DNA of 8,220 nucleotides from assembly GCA_027056525.1 (NCBI GenBank), contig JALUKO010000264.1, forward strand, positions 1 to 8,220. Direction: 5' to 3'. Positions 5,961-8,220 of the stretch are shown here, piece after piece. The number at the start of each line of letters is the position of its first letter. Position 1 is the stretch's first letter. The notes below the pieces were generated by a model, which was given only the letters and a program-made list of their open reading frames with translations, had not been told where the DNA came from and searched no databases. A program made the translations under genes and the position numbers. This DNA comes from Helicobacteraceae bacterium. GTDB lineage: Bacteria > Campylobacterota > Campylobacteria > Campylobacterales > Sulfurimonadaceae.

Positions 5961-6050
5961 AACCCCTAATTATCCCACATCCTTTAGACTTAGACCTCAC
6001 AATTTCCATAAATAACATAATTTTTTTATAAACTTTAAATATTTTAGTAG

Positions 6051-6056
6051 TATAAT
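6051..6056 (+). promoter_or_regulatory. -10 box of the M20/ATP-grasp operon promoter
   Basis: A perfect TATAAT lies 38 bp before the ATG of the M20 gene in a very AT-rich upstream stretch. No canonical -35 box is present. Unlike the ffh and rpsP promoters, the bases after the -10 box (CAAACG) are not a GC-rich discriminator. The inverted repeat CAAACG (6057-6062) and CGTTTG (6081-6086) spans the predicted start site and could be an operator or a small leader hairpin. Confidence 0.65.
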
Positions 6057-6094
6057 CAAACGAATTTGCTTTCAATTTTACGTTTGGGATACCC

Positions 6095-7207
6095 ATGAAG
6101 TACTTAGATGATCTAAAAACAGTTGTGAAAATCAACTCATATACCAAAAATAAAAGTGGCGTTGATAAAGTTGGCAAAGTTTTTGACATATGGCTGAAAG
6201 AGTTAGATTTTAGCTGTCACATATATAAAAGAGAACTTATCGGCGATCATCGTTATTATACCTCTGCAAAAGATAAAAGTTCAAAAAAATTATTGCTGCT
6301 TGGGCATTTGGATACCGTTTTTGCACCCGGAAAATTTGAGAACTATTCAGAAGATGAATACTGGGTTTATGGTCCGGGTGTATGTGATATGAAGGGTGGT
6401 AATATAGTTGCACTTCAGGCACTTAGAGAGTTAAGAGAGGAAGGCATTAAGCTAAAAAACATAGACATCCTTTTTGTAAGTGATGAAGAAACAGGTAGTG
6501 ATGATTCTAAATTTTTGACATCAAAATTAGCACAAGAGTATGATTATTGTTTTGTATATGAGGCAGCAGGAGAGAACCTTGAAGTGGTAACGGGAAGAAA
6601 GGGTGTGGGAACTTTCACTATAGATATTCAAGGGGTAGCTGCACATGCCGGTAACAATTATGTTCATGGAAGCGATGCCAACCTCGAGGCATCTTATAAG
6701 TTGCAAAATCTTGTAAAACTTACAAATCTTGAGCTTGGAACAACTGTGAATGTTGGGAAGATAGAGGGCGGTATAGGGGCAAATACGATCTCTCCTCATG
6801 CACATATAGTGTTTGAGATCCGTTATAAATCAGAAGCAGAAAGGGATCGGCTGCTACGTGAAATAAATACCATAGTACAAACTAACTATGTACAAGGCTG
6901 TGTGAGTGTACTAAGAGGTTCCATTCAAAGAGATGTTATGCAAACGACACAAGCTTCACTTGATCTGATTGAGAATATCACACATATTACAGGCTCTGAG
7001 TTGACTTATGAAGAGAGAGGCGGTGTGAGTGATGCAAATATTGTAAGCTCAAACGGTGTGGTTACACTAGATGGATTTGGTCCTTTTGGCGATGGTGATC
7101 ACACCAACAATGAGAGAGCTTCCAAAGAGAGTTTTCAATCAAGAATAGAACTTAGTAAAAAACTTTTTAGATATTTTATAAATAATTCAGATTTTAAAGG
7201 GGAATAG
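6095..7207 (+). CDS. M20 family metallopeptidase, carboxypeptidase G2-like
   Basis: This is a probable di-zinc amidohydrolase that removes a C-terminal amino acid or cleaves an N-acyl amino acid. The 370 residues show the complete M20 motif set: GHLDTV at 70-75 (His71 ligand, Asp73), GPGVCDMKGG at 93-102 (bridging Asp98), SDEETGSD at 129-136 (general base Glu131, ligand Glu132), Glu156 in VYEAAGE, GRKGVG at 168-173, AAHAG at 182-186 in the dimerisation lid, and GDGDHT at 332-337 (ligand His336). All active-site residues by analogy with Pseudomonas carboxypeptidase G2 are present, so it should be active. There is no signal peptide, so it looks cytoplasmic, unlike secreted CPG2. The ribosome-binding site is weak (GGGA at 6086-6089). 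It opens a new operon, and the ATP-grasp gene begins directly at its stop. Substrate unknown; glutamyl or acyl-amino-acid amides are inferred from the family. Confidence 0.92.
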   Translation: MKYLDDLKTVVKINSYTKNKSGVDKVGKVFDIWLKELDFSCHIYKRELIGDHRYYTSAKDKSSKKLLLLGHLDTVFAPGKFENYSEDEYWVYGPGVCDMKGGNIVALQALRELREEGIKLKNIDILFVSDEETGSDDSKFLTSKLAQEYDYCFVYEAAGENLEVVTGRKGVGTFTIDIQGVAAHAGNNYVHGSDANLEASYKLQNLVKLTNLELGTTVNVGKIEGGIGANTISPHAHIVFEIRYKSEAERDRLLREINTIVQTNYVQGCVSVLRGSIQRDVMQTTQASLDLIENITHITGSELTYEERGGVSDANIVSSNGVVTLDGFGPFGDGDHTNNERASKESFQSRIELSKKLFRYFINNSDFKGE

Positions 7208-8110
7208 ATGTCAGATAGAACAATAGGAATGTGGTTATACAGTAACGGTGGCGGAGACAAAATTGGCAAGAAGATCATTAAAAAGTTAAAAGAGCGGGGT
7301 ATTGAAACCATAGACAATATAAATCTCAGACACGCAATCGCTAAAAACTCCCATATTCTTTATGAGGATATCAAGCTTGATAAGCTTGATCTGTTTTTCT
7401 CTTACAATGCAGGGGAACAAACGCAATACCAAATGTACTTGTATCAGGCACTTAACCGTGTGATACCCATGATAAATACTTATGATTCTTTTGCTTTGAC
7501 AGAGGACAAATTCCAAACATCTTTTGTTTTAAGAAATGCAGGTGTGAAAACAGCAGACTATAAGCTATGTCATAGAGACGATGGGCACCAACTTAAAAAG
7601 ATCATTAAGAAATGGGATAAAATGGTTTACAAGCCAACGGACGGTTGGGGTGGTGTCGGTCTTACCAAGATTGAGAATGAGGCAAACCTTGATATGTTGC
7701 TCCCGTTTTTAAACCAAATGGATTTGCGTTATTTTTATGTAGAGAAGTTTATAAATTATGACAATACAGATTTTAGAGTCGATATAGTTGATGATGAATT
7801 TATCGGTTGTTATGGTAGAAAAGCAAGCGGTACCGACTGGAGAACCAATGTGACCTCAGGCGGAAGCATATTTATGCGTGATGCCAACGATGATATAATT
7901 GCCGTAGCAAAAAAGGCAGCAAAAGTGTGTGGCGTGGATATTGCAGGGGTGGATATTATTTATGACAGGGAAAAAGAGGAATATATTGTTTTAGAAGTCA
8001 ACGGTATTCCAGCATTTGCAACACCGGAGCAAGAAAAAATGGGACTAGATTTTAATGAGAAGAAGATAGAAAAGATTGTAGAACTCATTGATAAAAAAAC
8101 AAAAAAATAA
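7208..8110 (+). CDS. RimK-like ATP-grasp ligase
   Basis: ATP-grasp enzymes join a carboxylate, activated as an acyl phosphate, to an amine or thiol. This 300-residue protein has a RimK/LysX-like layout: a pre-ATP-grasp domain beginning GMWLYSNGGGDKIGKKI (7-23) and an ATP-grasp domain from about 100. Visible motifs are YKPTDGWGGVGL at 141-152 (ATP-binding Lys142 and the glycine-rich loop), hinge Glu179, DFRV at 188-191, Arg204, TNVTSGG at 213-219, Asp249 in the AGVDII stretch, and LEVNGIP at 262-268 with metal ligands Glu263 and Asn265. It appears catalytically complete. The ATG follows the M20 stop with no gap, and AAGGGGA at 7197-7203 is its ribosome-binding site. Product candidates by family include glutamylation of a protein, cofactor or peptide; the real substrate is unknown. 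Confidence 0.88.
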   Translation: MSDRTIGMWLYSNGGGDKIGKKIIKKLKERGIETIDNINLRHAIAKNSHILYEDIKLDKLDLFFSYNAGEQTQYQMYLYQALNRVIPMINTYDSFALTEDKFQTSFVLRNAGVKTADYKLCHRDDGHQLKKIIKKWDKMVYKPTDGWGGVGLTKIENEANLDMLLPFLNQMDLRYFYVEKFINYDNTDFRVDIVDDEFIGCYGRKASGTDWRTNVTSGGSIFMRDANDDIIAVAKKAAKVCGVDIAGVDIIYDREKEEYIVLEVNGIPAFATPEQEKMGLDFNEKKIEKIVELIDKKTKK

Positions 8111-8126
8111 TTTCAAAGGAGCAGAC

Positions 8127-8220
8127 ATGCAAAAGAAGAAGCTACCAAAAATCGGCTTTTTATATTTAGATTATGTTTTAAGGTTTTTTGATTACAGTAA
8201 TTTTAAAGGGTGGCCTGATA
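8127..8220 (+). CDS. Start of a third operon gene, unrecognised (partial, runs off the window)
   Basis: An open frame begins at ATG 8127 and is still open at the window end (31 codons). A strong AAAGGAG at 8115-8121, 5 nt upstream, supports the start, and the gene lies 16 nt after the ATP-grasp stop, so it belongs to the same operon. The visible N-terminus is basic, then a hydrophobic beta-strand-like KIGFLYLDYVLRFF, then an aromatic stretch ending in GWPD. It is not a typical signal peptide. A strand starting with KIGFLY would fit the first strand of a pre-ATP-grasp or Rossmann-like domain, but I do not recognise the family and assign no function. Confidence 0.75.
   Translation, partial: MQKKKLPKIGFLYLDYVLRFFDYSNFKGWPD

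Noticed and set aside
5806..6015. Plus-strand open frame of 69 codons overlapping the rplS end
   Set aside because: Out of frame with L19, no recognisable domain, and most of it lies inside a highly conserved gene.
6021..6027. T run as an intrinsic terminator after rplS
   Set aside because: No stem precedes it; it is more likely part of the AT-rich promoter upstream region.
1..8220. CRISPR arrays, tRNA or rRNA genes, insertion sequences, phage genes
   Set aside because: No repeat-spacer pattern, no tRNA cloverleaf, no transposase or terminal repeats seen on either strand.

Overview
This 8.2 kb window is AT-rich bacterial chromosome, almost entirely coding and all on the + strand. Protein features and gene order (zinc-ribbon protein, waaA, RluA-type pseudouridine synthase, ffh, rpsP, KH protein, rimM, trmD, rplS) match the conserved block I know from Campylobacterota such as Campylobacter jejuni. 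The promoter style (TATAAT with poorly conserved -35 boxes) and the lineage-specific variants in Ffh and TrmD fit as well. A free-living Sulfurimonas-like member is my best guess; genus is an inference.

Region 1 (1-2001): the tail of a C4 zinc-ribbon protein, then waaA (Kdo transferase, lipid A core) starting at TTG two bases later, then an S4-domain RluA-family pseudouridine synthase one base after that. These look like one transcription unit.

Region 2 (2002-3541): a 184-bp gap holding a consensus -10 box, then ffh, the SRP GTPase.

Region 3 (3542-5948): a 260-bp gap with a good promoter and a strikingly structured leader, then rpsP, khpA-like, rimM, trmD and rplS. Genes rpsP to trmD are packed with 1-nt gaps or overlaps, so they are translationally coupled. 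They combine ribosomal proteins (S16, L19), 30S maturation (RimM), an RNA-binding KH protein and tRNA m1G37 methylation (TrmD). A perfect 22-bp palindrome followed by T residues separates trmD from rplS and could set a different expression level for L19.

Region 4 (5949-8220): after a hairpin at the rplS stop and a new promoter, an unrelated operon begins: an M20 carboxypeptidase-G2-like metallopeptidase, a RimK-like ATP-grasp ligase immediately adjacent, and the start of a third protein I do not recognise. An amide-forming and an amide-cleaving enzyme side by side suggest a small-molecule, peptide or modification pathway of unknown product. This is the accessory part of the window.

The two most interesting items are the rpsP leader (a 22-position helix with 20 pairs closing a nested structure, plus a perfect 10-bp hairpin upstream) and the M20/ATP-grasp/unknown operon.
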